From Caryophanales bacterium UBA7278 (lineage in GTDB: Bacteria; Bacillota_I; Bacilli_A; RFN20; CAG-826): a DNA stretch of 64,000 nt. How positions within the stretch are numbered: the stretch's first letter is position 1; each line of letters begins with the position of its first letter. This document shows, in pieces, positions 24,282 to 32,064 of this stretch. The notes below the pieces were generated by a model, which saw nothing but the letters and a program-made list of their open reading frames with translations, did not search any database and had not been told where the DNA came from. Position numbers and translations under genes: made by a program. The stretch is from assembly GCA_002472275.1 (NCBI GenBank), contig DKRQ01000019.1, forward strand, positions 1 to 64,000. The letters are read 5' to 3'.

Positions 24282-25373
24282 TTACATGTTGACCGAATCT
24301 TCTTCTTTTTCGGCTTGCTTGTCGTTAACGGCTTCCACTTCGTTATCGATTTCGGTGGCGTTGTCGCGTTCTTCCACTTCATCGTCGAGGTCAAGGTCTA
24401 GGGGTTCCCTCTTCTTGACCGCTCCGACTTCGGGGCTTTTGATGGAGTCGACCTTTTCGGCGGTTAGGCCGCTCTTATAGCATTCTCCGGTGACGGAGAG
24501 GAAGACCTCTTCGTTGGCCTTTTCCGCTTGGATGGCTTCTAGTAGGTTGGCGGCGAAGCCTTCCTTAGGTTCCTTTACGGCAAGGCCGGCCATGCGTTCG
24601 GCGGCGCTTTTCTTGGAATTCTTGTAGGCCAGGTATTCGGTGGCGGCTTTTCCCAAAGCCTCCTTGTTGCCATAGAGGGCGTGTTTAGGATTGTTGAACG
24701 CGGCCCAGACCTCATCGAGGTTCTTGCCGGCAGTGGACCTAGTTCCGAAGACCTTGGCGATGAAACCCGGCTTGATCAGATCCTGGGCTCGGCGGAAGCC
24801 TTCCCTGCCGCGATATTTGGCTTCGAGGCGGGCTTGGATGTTGAGGGTGGTCATGCCTTTTCTCTCGGCCTTAGCGATTTCCATGCTCTTATCGGAGTTG
24901 AGGGTTTTGGAGAGGCGGATGCAGTTTTCCTTAAAGGGTTTGTCGAGGCCGATCTCAATGTTCTGGCCCTCGATTTCGGCGGCATACTTCTCAGCTTTGG
25001 CTTTGAGGTATTCGCCGGGGTTGCCCATGAAGAACTGGTTGTCGATGTCCTCTTTTAGGTCTTTGGCGTAGGGGTTGACCGTCGATTCGTCCTTGCTGAT
25101 GAGAAGGCTGTCGGGATTGGTCTCTTGGTCTTCATTGTAGAGTTTGTCCTTTAGCTGCTTATGGGTATCCATGAGCTTGACCCTGGCCAGATGGATCGCT
25201 TCCTCGATGGAATAGTCGTATTGAACGTCTTCGTCCATGCCGTGGGAGAGAAGGTACCTGGTGGTGAACGCCATTTTGTCGTCGAAGTCCTCGATTTGGT
25301 CTACCGCTCTATAGTAGTCGGCCATCGAAACGTATTTGACATCCTTGAGTTGTGCTTTGGTGAGTTTAGGCAT
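24282..25373 (-). CDS. Unknown protein family, copy 2 of 3
   Basis: A 363-residue soluble protein, closely related to the gene upstream (25573-26817): MPKLTKAQLKDVKYVSMADY, FTTRYLLSHGM, FMGNPGEYLKAKAEK, IQARLEAKYRGREGF, KPGFIAKVFGT and NLDEVWAAFNNPKHALYGN all have near-identical counterparts there. Weaker similarity joins it to the gene at 8699. The C-terminal 50 residues are highly acidic. No signal peptide, double-Gly motif or enzyme motif seen; I do not recognise the family. The start at 25373 is fixed by AAAGGAGGA; a longer upstream reading would run through the promoter. Confidence 0.75.
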   Translation of the reverse strand: MPKLTKAQLKDVKYVSMADYYRAVDQIEDFDDKMAFTTRYLLSHGMDEDVQYDYSIEEAIHLARVKLMDTHKQLKDKLYNEDQETNPDSLLISKDESTVNPYAKDLKEDIDNQFFMGNPGEYLKAKAEKYAAEIEGQNIEIGLDKPFKENCIRLSKTLNSDKSMEIAKAERKGMTTLNIQARLEAKYRGREGFRRAQDLIKPGFIAKVFGTRSTAGKNLDEVWAAFNNPKHALYGNKEALGKAATEYLAYKNSKKSAAERMAGLAVKEPKEGFAANLLEAIQAEKANEEVFLSVTGECYKSGLTAEKVDSIKSPEVGAVKKREPLDLDLDDEVEERDNATEIDNEVEAVNDKQAEKEEDSVNM

Positions 25374-25406
25374 GGTTTTGGTCCTCCTTTTTCTAAGGAC
25401 GTCAAC

Positions 25407-25438
25407 ATTATGCACGAGCGGTTGCAACAAACGTGCCA
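25407..25438 (-). promoter_or_regulatory. Shared regulon promoter, site D
   Basis: On the minus strand TGGCACGTTTGTTGCA begins 26 nt before CATAAT. The first part is a near-perfect match to the sigma-54 -24/-12 consensus, GG and GC being 12 bp apart. Confidence 0.7.
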
Positions 25439-25535
25439 TAAAAAACAAAATTTCTTTTAATTTCTTAAAAATTTCGCGTCCACGTTGCGCGTATAGGAAA
25501 ACCAGAACTAAGGAAAAACCCCGCAAAAACCAAAC

Positions 25536-25569
25536 AAAAACCCCGTTTTCAATGAAGGAACGGGGGTTT
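25536..25569 (-). terminator. Terminator for unknown-family copy 3
   Basis: On the minus strand AACCCCCGTT and AACGGGGTT flank a short loop and are followed by TTTG, directly after the stop of the 25573-26817 gene. Confidence 0.75.
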
Positions 25570-25572
25570 GCT

Positions 25573-26817
25573 TTAAGCGCTTAGTTCGCTGTCATCGATG
25601 AGTTTGGAATCTTCGAGGGAATCGTCGTCATCGATCAAAGTATCGTTGAGATGGAAGTCGACATCGCTGTCCTCGACGAGTTCGCTTACCTCTTGTTGGA
25701 AAGAGAACTGGTCGGCCACTTCGGCGGCCCGGGCAGCGCGGACGATGGCTTCCTCTTCGGGGTTCTCATCGCCAATCGCGTACACGGATTCGTCTTCCTT
25801 GAGTTCGTCGCTGAGGTCGAGTTCCTCTTTGCTCTCCAAGGCGTTTTCCTTGTCGGCTTTGGCGATCTCGTCCATGAGGTCTTCCGATGCCTGGGCTTCC
25901 ACGGTATCCGAGTAGGTGAGGTTCTGCCCTTTGCAAGCGTAGGTGAGTTCTTGGAAGTACTCCTCCATGTTGCGTTGCTCTTGGACCGATTTGAGGATTT
26001 GGGAGCTGAAGTCGACCTTGGCCTTTTCGTTTTTGTTCAGTTTGACCTGATCCAGGGGAAGGGGCTCGCCAGGTTCCCAACCTGGGAACTTGTGGATTAG
26101 GTAGTCGTTGGCCGCTCTTTCTAGCGCGTCCATATTTCCATAGAGGACGTGGTTGCGGTTGTTGAAGGCTTGATAGACTTCGTCGAGATTGGAGGAGGCG
26201 ACGGAGGAAGTCCCCATGACCCTGGAGAAGAAACCGGGCTTAGTGCTCTTATAGGCTTTCTCGAGTTCCTCCCGCCCACCGAAGTGATTCTCCAAACGGG
26301 CTTTGATGTCGATCGCGGTGGAGTCCATTTCAAGGGCGAAGACATTCTGGGTGAAGGTGGGGCCTAGCTCATGCTGGAGACGGGCGCAGTTACGGCTCAC
26401 GTTGTCGTCGATCCCAATCTTGTGCTCCTGGGCTTCGATTTCTGCTTCAAGTTTCTTGGCCTCGCCCTTTAGGTATTCGGCGGGGTTGCCCATGAAGAGT
26501 TCGGCGGCCTTGTCGTGGCCTAGCCTGGCATAGGGGTTAACGACATGGGGTTTGTTGTCGAGGCTATCTTCGCTTTCCTCAAAGAGCTTATCCCTAAGTT
26601 TGACTGCCTCATCGGCGATTTTCGTCCTGGCAATATGGACGGCCGCTTCGAAGGAATAGTCGTGTACCTTGGAGGAATACATCCCGTGGGTGAGGAGATA
26701 ACGCGTCGTGAAAGCGAGCTTGTCGTCGAAATCTTCGAGCTCGTCGACTCTTCTGCTATAGTCCGCCATGGAGATGTAACGGACTTCCTTGAGTTCTTCT
26801 TTCGTAAGCTTCGGCAT
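25573..26817 (-). CDS. Unknown protein family, copy 3 of 3
   Basis: A 414-residue protein, tandem paralogue of the 24282 gene. The shared core covers residues 1-240: MPKLTKEELKEVRYISMADY, LAFTTRYLLTHGM, LFMGNPAEYLKG, IKARLENHFGGREE, GFFSRVMGTSSVASSNLDE, FNNRNHVLYGN. The C-terminal 110 residues are Asp/Glu-rich and unlike those of the paralogue. No export signal or catalytic motif is recognisable. It is separated from copy 2 by its own terminator and promoter, so the two are transcribed independently but from the same promoter type. GGGGAA precedes the ATG. Confidence 0.75.
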   Translation of the reverse strand: MPKLTKEELKEVRYISMADYSRRVDELEDFDDKLAFTTRYLLTHGMYSSKVHDYSFEAAVHIARTKIADEAVKLRDKLFEESEDSLDNKPHVVNPYARLGHDKAAELFMGNPAEYLKGEAKKLEAEIEAQEHKIGIDDNVSRNCARLQHELGPTFTQNVFALEMDSTAIDIKARLENHFGGREELEKAYKSTKPGFFSRVMGTSSVASSNLDEVYQAFNNRNHVLYGNMDALERAANDYLIHKFPGWEPGEPLPLDQVKLNKNEKAKVDFSSQILKSVQEQRNMEEYFQELTYACKGQNLTYSDTVEAQASEDLMDEIAKADKENALESKEELDLSDELKEDESVYAIGDENPEEEAIVRAARAAEVADQFSFQQEVSELVEDSDVDFHLNDTLIDDDDSLEDSKLIDDSELSA

Positions 26818-26844
26818 TATCGTTTCCCCGATTGGTACGCCCTT

Positions 26845-26876
26845 ATTCTAAAAGGGGCCGTGCAACAAACATGCCA
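26845..26876 (-). promoter_or_regulatory. Shared regulon promoter, site E
   Basis: On the minus strand TGGCATGTTTGTTGCA begins 26 nt before TAGAAT (26845-26850), upstream of unknown-family copy 3. GG and GC are again 12 bp apart. Confidence 0.7.
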
Positions 26877-26982
26877 CAAGTGAAATGAAAAATGTTTTTT
26901 CTTTCTTTAAGCTCACCTTTTTCAAAGCGGTTCTTGAGGGGCACATCACCTAGCGCCCAGAGAAAATCTTTTGCGGAAACGG

Positions 26983-27735
26983 CTATGCCCTCTTGGACGT
27001 GGCCTTTTTGTATAGGTAGCCCACCGCAAAGAGGATGATTGAAAACGAGAGGAAGATCAAGACGAACCAGTTGATTTCCTCACTCCATCTCATGACGATG
27101 AGGGGCACATCTAGCAGAACTAGGAGCAGGGCGGCCCAAGGAAGGAATAGATCCTCTTTACCTTGGAAGACCTGTAGGAGCAAATAGGTGAATGCCCCAA
27201 CGAGCACGAAGGAAGCAATGCCTTCTAACACATGAAACAAAACATGAAGCTCAATGAGAGAACGGTACATAACGGGAATCGCCATCGACATGGCGACCAA
27301 AAACGCGAAGGATAGCCACAAAATAACCTTGTTTTGCGAAGTTTTCTGATTGATGACGGTCTTTAAAAGAATTCCAATGATGAGGATTCCGTAGGAGACG
27401 AATTGGATGACGGGAATCGTGTGCTCGGTGTGGACCATGCCGGAAAGAAGCAGGATTCCGCTGGCGATGCAAAGATGGGTGAAATTGATGCTCTCGTCGA
27501 ACTTGAACAGCGCCTTGATGTTTGGCCTACAAAACGTGATGAGGTATATGAACCATCCAATAACCGAGAGAAAGACCAATGTGTAGGTGTATCCGTTATA
27601 CCCATCCGCGTATAGATTGACCCCATTAGTTAAGGAAAGGACGATGCTTAGGATTCGTTCCACAAGCAGGATGAGGAAGTAGAGGAAAAACGAGAGGTTG
27701 ATGAGATAGCTAAGCGTCTTGGTGGTCTTATCCAT
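26983..27735 (-). CDS. Hypothetical polytopic membrane protein
   Basis: A 250-residue protein with seven or eight predicted transmembrane helices, short loops and a basic C-terminus (YLYKKATSKRA). I find no motif that assigns it to a family. It lies 50 bp downstream of the ArsB/NhaD-like permease gene on the same strand, so the two may be cotranscribed. The ATG at 27735 has only a weak AAGGG upstream. Confidence 0.6.
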   Translation of the reverse strand: MDKTTKTLSYLINLSFFLYFLILLVERILSIVLSLTNGVNLYADGYNGYTYTLVFLSVIGWFIYLITFCRPNIKALFKFDESINFTHLCIASGILLLSGMVHTEHTIPVIQFVSYGILIIGILLKTVINQKTSQNKVILWLSFAFLVAMSMAIPVMYRSLIELHVLFHVLEGIASFVLVGAFTYLLLQVFQGKEDLFLPWAALLLVLLDVPLIVMRWSEEINWFVLIFLSFSIILFAVGYLYKKATSKRA

Positions 27736-27785
27736 GGGGTTGCCTCGCCCTTCATCTTAGCTTAGGAAAAGGCGAAACGCGAAGA

Positions 27786-29078
27786 TTATGCAAACCCGAC
27801 CGATAGGTTCAATACGAGCAATGAGGCCGTGATGATTGGAAAAGAGACGATGGCGCCATATTTAACGAAATCGGCGAACGAATACTTCGTGTCATGCTCT
27901 TTGACGAGGTTGGTGAACATGATTCCCGCTAGAGCCCCAGTCGGGGTGAGGAAGGCGCCGATATTGCTGCCGATGATCGAGGCATAGACCGCCGCGTTAT
28001 TCGCGCACAAATCGGAAAAGAGAATGCTCATCGGGATGTTGTTGATGAGATTGCTCACAAAGAAAGAGGAGAAGCCATAGGTCCAGATCGCGTTGCTATG
28101 CCCTAGAGCCTCGGCGATTTTGGCGGCGATCCCTTGGTAATTGATCGCGACGACGATCACAAACATCGACAGGAAGAAGGGGATGAGCTGATAGGGCAGC
28201 TTCTTGACCGATTCCCCTAAGTAACTCCATCCACCCTTTTTGATGAGGAATAGAAGCGAGGCCGATAGAAGCAACGAAAGCGCACAAACGAGGGCGATGA
28301 TCCACATCTCGATGTTGATGTAACTAGAGGCAATCAAGAAGCCAAGGCAAACGAAGAGATGAACTAGCCCAATCACAAGGGCGGGCTTGTTCTTGATGGG
28401 ACTCTCCTCTTCACTGGGGGTCAAAGGCACGCGCAGTTTTCGGTGGAATAGAAGAATCAACACGGTGAACTCGACTAAGCCCGCGCAGAGGGTGGGCAAA
28501 GCCATCGTTTGGAAGTATTCGAAGAATCCGATATGCGCGGAGGTGGCCAAATAGATGTTCGTCGGATTCCCGATGATGAGCATCAAAGACCAGGTGTTGG
28601 CCGCGGTGAATTCGGCGACTAGATAAGGAATCGGGTTGATTTTGGAGTTCTTGCAGAAGAAGCAGATGAACGGGGTGAAGGTCAAAATGACGATGTCGTT
28701 GGAGGTGAAAATCGTAAGCAAGGCGGTCAGACCATATAGGACCACGAACAAAGTGAATTGATTCTTGTTCGCTTTCTTGGCGGCCAAACAAGCAAGATGT
28801 TTGAATAAACCGACTTCATCCAAGAAGACGGATAGCAACGTCATCGAGAAGAACAGGGTGATGATCTTAAGCGGGTTGACGCTGGAATTCGCGGTGAGTT
28901 CCCGCCAAACCTCATCGATCGGGGCCAGGGAAAAGGCGAGGAGAATCAAAGCCCCGACCAAGGCGATGATCCAATAGGTGCCTAGCTTCACCTTCCCAAT
29001 CTTGATCTGCGGGAAAAAGAGGATGGACAAAGTCACGAGGAGGAAGGTGATGATGGAGATGATGATAGTGGCTACCAT
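27786..29078 (-). CDS. ArsB/NhaD-type (ion transporter superfamily) permease
   Basis: A 430-residue transporter with ten to twelve transmembrane segments. TIFTSNDIVILTFTPF (about 110-125) and LMLIIGNPTNIYLA (about 155-168) correspond to the two re-entrant motifs of ArsB/NhaD carriers, and the second half repeats the pattern (NNIPMSILF, GSNIGAFLTPTGALAG). The substrate could be arsenite, Na+ or a carboxylate; it cannot be chosen from sequence. I start it at 29078 (MVATIIIS), the first Met before the first hydrophobic helix; a longer reading adds about 58 unconvincing residues. Confidence 0.8.
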   Translation of the reverse strand: MVATIIISIITFLLVTLSILFFPQIKIGKVKLGTYWIIALVGALILLAFSLAPIDEVWRELTANSSVNPLKIITLFFSMTLLSVFLDEVGLFKHLACLAAKKANKNQFTLFVVLYGLTALLTIFTSNDIVILTFTPFICFFCKNSKINPIPYLVAEFTAANTWSLMLIIGNPTNIYLATSAHIGFFEYFQTMALPTLCAGLVEFTVLILLFHRKLRVPLTPSEEESPIKNKPALVIGLVHLFVCLGFLIASSYINIEMWIIALVCALSLLLSASLLFLIKKGGWSYLGESVKKLPYQLIPFFLSMFVIVVAINYQGIAAKIAEALGHSNAIWTYGFSSFFVSNLINNIPMSILFSDLCANNAAVYASIIGSNIGAFLTPTGALAGIMFTNLVKEHDTKYSFADFVKYGAIVSFPIITASLLVLNLSVGFA

Positions 29079-29291
29079 AGACGCACGAGCGCTATTGTGC
29101 GCCTGCTGGAGCGAAAGTGTTACCTTTTGTTTTGCCTTCCCCCTAAATGGGGTCCGAAAAGTTCTATAATAGGCGAAATCAAGGTTGTTCCATGGCCGAA
29201 GAACAAACCATCCAACCGGGCGTGCAAGACGCCCCTGAGGAAGGATGGCCATCGTGGCGACGCTGGGGGTCTATACTAACGGTGCATTAAC

Positions 29292-29813
29292 ATGAAACTG
29301 GAAACGAAAAGACTGATTCTAAGGGAAATCCGACTCGACGATGCCGAGCCGATGTTTCGCAATTGGGCCAACGACCCAAAAGTCACCGAGCATCTTACTT
29401 GGCTTCCTCATGGAAGAATCGAGGTCACTAGAGAAAGGGTGGCCCGCTGGGTCGAGGAAATCGGGCAACCCGGCATCCATCGTTTCGTCATCACCATCAA
29501 AGGCAGCGACGAGCCTTGGGGCACGATCGACGTCGTGGATTATCATGATGGAAACCCCGAAATCGGTTATTGCCTATCTAGATCGAAATGGAACAAAGGC
29601 TATATGACCGAGGCCTGCAAAGCGTTCATCGATTACCTTTTCTCCCTTGGATTCAAAAAGGTCATCATCAGAGCCAACGTCGGGAACATCGGAAGCAACC
29701 GTGTCATCCAAAAATGTGGGCTCAAGTTCTGCTTCGTCGAAAAGAAGGAACATTGCTCCGAGATTAGACCTGAGCCAGTTGAAATAAACTGGTACGAGAT
29801 AGAAAGACCTTAA
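29292..29813 (+). CDS. GNAT-family acetyltransferase (RimJ/RimL-like)
   Basis: A 173-residue enzyme beginning LETKRLILREIRLDDAEPMF, the standard opening of RimJ/L-type acetyltransferases. The acetyl-CoA region is EIGYCLSRSKWNKGYMTEA (about 94-112) and the closing helix is NIGSNRVIQKCGLKF. It may acetylate a protein N-terminus or a small amine. TATACT lies 14 nt before the ATG, and no Shine-Dalgarno sequence is visible. Confidence 0.85.
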   Translation: MKLETKRLILREIRLDDAEPMFRNWANDPKVTEHLTWLPHGRIEVTRERVARWVEEIGQPGIHRFVITIKGSDEPWGTIDVVDYHDGNPEIGYCLSRSKWNKGYMTEACKAFIDYLFSLGFKKVIIRANVGNIGSNRVIQKCGLKFCFVEKKEHCSEIRPEPVEINWYEIERP

Positions 29814-29825
29814 GTTTCCAAAAGA

Positions 29826-29850
29826 AAATCCCTGCGGCGAACAGGGATTT
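29826..29850 (+). terminator. Intrinsic terminator
   Basis: AAATCCCTG, a 7-nt loop and CAGGGATTT. Confidence 0.75.
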
Positions 29851-29927
29851 CCTTATGCTTTCTTTTTCTTCCTATTCGATTTAAATAATCCAGAATAATA
29901 AGGAAACTTGCGTTGTTTTTTCGCGTT

Positions 29928-29933
29928 TATAAC
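29928..29933 (+). promoter_or_regulatory. TATAAC -10 box, leaderless layout
   Basis: TATAAC ends 9 nt before the ATG at 29943; no Shine-Dalgarno sequence. Confidence 0.45.
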
Positions 29934-29942
29934 CAATAGACC

Positions 29943-30791
29943 ATGATCTTCCAGGCATATAAACCAAAGCTTTACCAAACCGTATGCGATTTCCTTTTGT
30001 CGCTGAATCGGTTAGACAAAACCCACATCAACTGGAATTGGGCCCGTTTCGAATGGTCTATGGGGCATCCTTATTTCCAAAAGGAAAGCGAAAACAAAAT
30101 CGGACTTTGGTATGAAAACGGACGCGTCGTTGCCCTTGCCGTATACGACACCTATCCAGGGGAGGCCGCTTGCCTTGTCGCCTCAGGATATGAGCCCTTA
30201 TTTGAAGAAGTGCTTAGTTACGCCTACGCAAACCTAAAAGACGATCGGGGTTTGGGGGTCGCCATCAACGACAAAAGCGAAGGGGAAATCGAAATTGCCG
30301 AAAGGCTTGGTTTTTCCTCGGCGGAACAAAAAGAGATCTTGATGGTCGTTTCCACCAAAGGGAAAGAGCCGGCTTTGCCCAAGGGGTTCCGCTTCGTGGA
30401 GCCTGGTGACAAGGACGAAGTCCAATGGGTGATCTACCAAGGATTCGACCACGGCAACGACTTCGAGGCATTTCAAAAGCAAAGGACTCCGGTCGCGGAT
30501 AAGCCGCATCTCAATTCCTATCTCCATCTTTGCGTGGAAACGGAAGCGGGCGAGAAGGTCGCCTATTGCTGCCTTTGGTATGATCCCTCCAGCGATTACG
30601 CTTACCTCGAACCCTTATGCGTGATTCCCGGTTACCGAGGCAAAGGCTTAGGGAAGGCCCTTGTTTACGAATTGCTGCGCCGAGCCAATTCCTTAGGCGC
30701 GGATTCCGCTTATGTCATCTCGGACATGGATTTCTATAAAAAACTTGGGTTCAAACCTGCTGAAACCTATTCGTTCTATTGGAAAAAATAA
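29943..30791 (+). CDS. Tandem-domain GNAT acetyltransferase
   Basis: A 282-residue protein with two GNAT-like halves. The N-terminal half (about 1-135) is degenerate, with no clear acetyl-CoA loop. The C-terminal half is complete: PLCVIPGYRGKGLGKALVYE (about 224-243) holds the Q/R-x-x-G-x-G/A acetyl-CoA motif, and FYKKLGFKPAETY closes the domain. Tandem GNATs of this layout are common in Bacillota; the substrate is unknown. It stands alone between two terminators. Confidence 0.8.
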   Translation: MIFQAYKPKLYQTVCDFLLSLNRLDKTHINWNWARFEWSMGHPYFQKESENKIGLWYENGRVVALAVYDTYPGEAACLVASGYEPLFEEVLSYAYANLKDDRGLGVAINDKSEGEIEIAERLGFSSAEQKEILMVVSTKGKEPALPKGFRFVEPGDKDEVQWVIYQGFDHGNDFEAFQKQRTPVADKPHLNSYLHLCVETEAGEKVAYCCLWYDPSSDYAYLEPLCVIPGYRGKGLGKALVYELLRRANSLGADSAYVISDMDFYKKLGFKPAETYSFYWKK

Positions 30792-30838
30792 CACCGCTCC
30801 TTCTTCGACATAACGAAGAAAAGTGTGGTGTTTTCTTT
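30790..30838 (+). terminator. Two-part hairpin terminator
   Basis: AACACC/GGTGTT encloses an inner TTCTTCG/CGAAGAA stem; TTTTCTTTCT follows. Confidence 0.7.
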
Positions 30839-30888
30839 CTCTCACTGCATAAAATGCCTTATTCGCTTCTAAGAACAAGGAGTTAATT

Positions 30889-31857
30889 GTGAAAAAGTAT
30901 CTAGGAACTGCCCTTACCGCCATCGTCGTGCTTACGATGGCAATCCTCGGCTTCGTCTTTGCGGGGCCAAATTTAACCCCCCTCCAGCAAGAAACCCTCA
31001 TCATCCTCGGCATCATCTGCGGCGCTTCCGCCTGCTATTGCTTCGTCGTCGGCGAACTTGCTAGGAATAACTCGCAGATGGACAAGCTTTGGAGCCTTCT
31101 TCCCATCGCCTATGCCTGGGTCATCGCCGGCAAAGGAGGGATGAAGCCTCGCCTCGTCCTCTTCGCGGTGATCGTCACTCTTTGGGGCATCCGCCTCACC
31201 ATCAACTTCGCTAGGAAAGGCGCCTATAGCATCAAGTTCTGGACGGGCGAAGAGGATTACCGCTGGGCGATCCTTAGGCAGAAGAAGGCTTTCCAAAACC
31301 GTGGGGTCTGGGCCTTGTTTGACCTCTTCTTCATCTCCATCTACCAAAACGTTTTGATTCTCCTTATCTGCCTCCCCGCCCTCGCGGCCATGGAATCCAA
31401 CGAGCCGCTTGGGGTCATCGATTACGTCGCCGTGTTCACCTCGCTAGGCTGCCTCATGATCGAGACCGCCGCCGACGAGCAGCAGATGTCCTTCTACACC
31501 ACGAAAAAGAAACTTCTCGCGGAAGGAAGGGCCTTGGAAGATTTGCCCGCCCCCTATAACAAAGGCTTCAACACGACCGGCCTTTGGGGACGTGCCCGCC
31601 ACCCGAATTACCTTGGTGAGCAGGGCCTATGGATCTGCCTATATCTATTCGCAATCGGGGCCAAGGTCACGGTCTATGGGGTCTTCCATTGGACGATTCT
31701 TGGGCCGATGCTCCTCGTCCTCCTCTTCCTCGGTAGCTCCTCTCTAGGCGAGGCCATCTCCAGCGGCAAATACCCCGAATATAGTCTCTATGCTTCCCAT
31801 GTTTCCAAATACGTTCCCCTTTGGAAATACAAACCCGAAAAGTATCAAAAAGACTAA
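30889..31857 (+). CDS. DUF1295 / steroid 5-alpha-reductase-like membrane protein
   Basis: A 322-residue membrane protein with about seven hydrophobic segments. The C-terminal RARHPNYLGEQ followed by SGKYPEYSLYASHVSKYVPL is the signature of DUF1295, a branch of the isoprenylcysteine methyltransferase/steroid reductase superfamily; the reaction is not known. It starts at GTG 30889, 6 nt after AAGGAG. A good terminator follows, so the gene is monocistronic. Confidence 0.82.
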   Translation: MKKYLGTALTAIVVLTMAILGFVFAGPNLTPLQQETLIILGIICGASACYCFVVGELARNNSQMDKLWSLLPIAYAWVIAGKGGMKPRLVLFAVIVTLWGIRLTINFARKGAYSIKFWTGEEDYRWAILRQKKAFQNRGVWALFDLFFISIYQNVLILLICLPALAAMESNEPLGVIDYVAVFTSLGCLMIETAADEQQMSFYTTKKKLLAEGRALEDLPAPYNKGFNTTGLWGRARHPNYLGEQGLWICLYLFAIGAKVTVYGVFHWTILGPMLLVLLFLGSSSLGEAISSGKYPEYSLYASHVSKYVPLWKYKPEKYQKD

Positions 31858-31869
31858 AAAAGCATGCAG

Positions 31870-31895
31870 AACCCGCACGAAAAAGCGGGTTTTTG
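31870..31895 (+). terminator. Intrinsic terminator
   Basis: AACCCGC, an 8-nt loop and GCGGGTT plus TTT. Confidence 0.85.
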
Positions 31896-31925
31896 CTTGC
31901 TTTTCTGCTATTCTATTGGTCGGAC

Positions 31926-32001
31926 GCGCCCTTAGCTCAATGGATAGAGCATCAGCCTTCGAAGCTGAGAGTTGGGTGTTCGAGTCGCCTAGGGCGCGCC
32001 A
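31926..32001 (+). tRNA. tRNA-Arg (anticodon UCG)
   Basis: A complete cloverleaf: acceptor arms GCGCCCT/AGGGCGC, D-arm GCTC/GAGC, anticodon stem TCAGC/GCTGA with loop CTTCGAA (anticodon TCG), T-arm with the TTCGAGT loop, discriminator G and an encoded CCA. It reads CGA, and CGN by wobble. Confidence 0.95.
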
Positions 32002-32020
32002 TTACATAGAAGCAAAGAAA

Positions 32021-32055
32021 AACCCTTCCGCCCGCTAATTGGGGGAAGGGTTTTG
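32021..32055. terminator. Bidirectional terminator
   Basis: AACCCTTCC and GGAAGGGTT flank a 14-nt loop, with T-runs on both strands. It serves the tRNA on one side and the amylase gene on the other. Confidence 0.8.
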
Positions 32056-32064
32056 CTATAAAGA

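Noticed and set aside
25374..25526. N-terminal extension of unknown-family copy 2
   Set aside because: It would be read through promoter D; AAAGGAGGA fits the ATG at 25373, and the paralogue starts at the same residue.
29192..29290. A 32-codon reading before the acetyltransferase at 29292
   Set aside because: No ribosome-binding site, no family, and it overlaps the promoter of the next gene.
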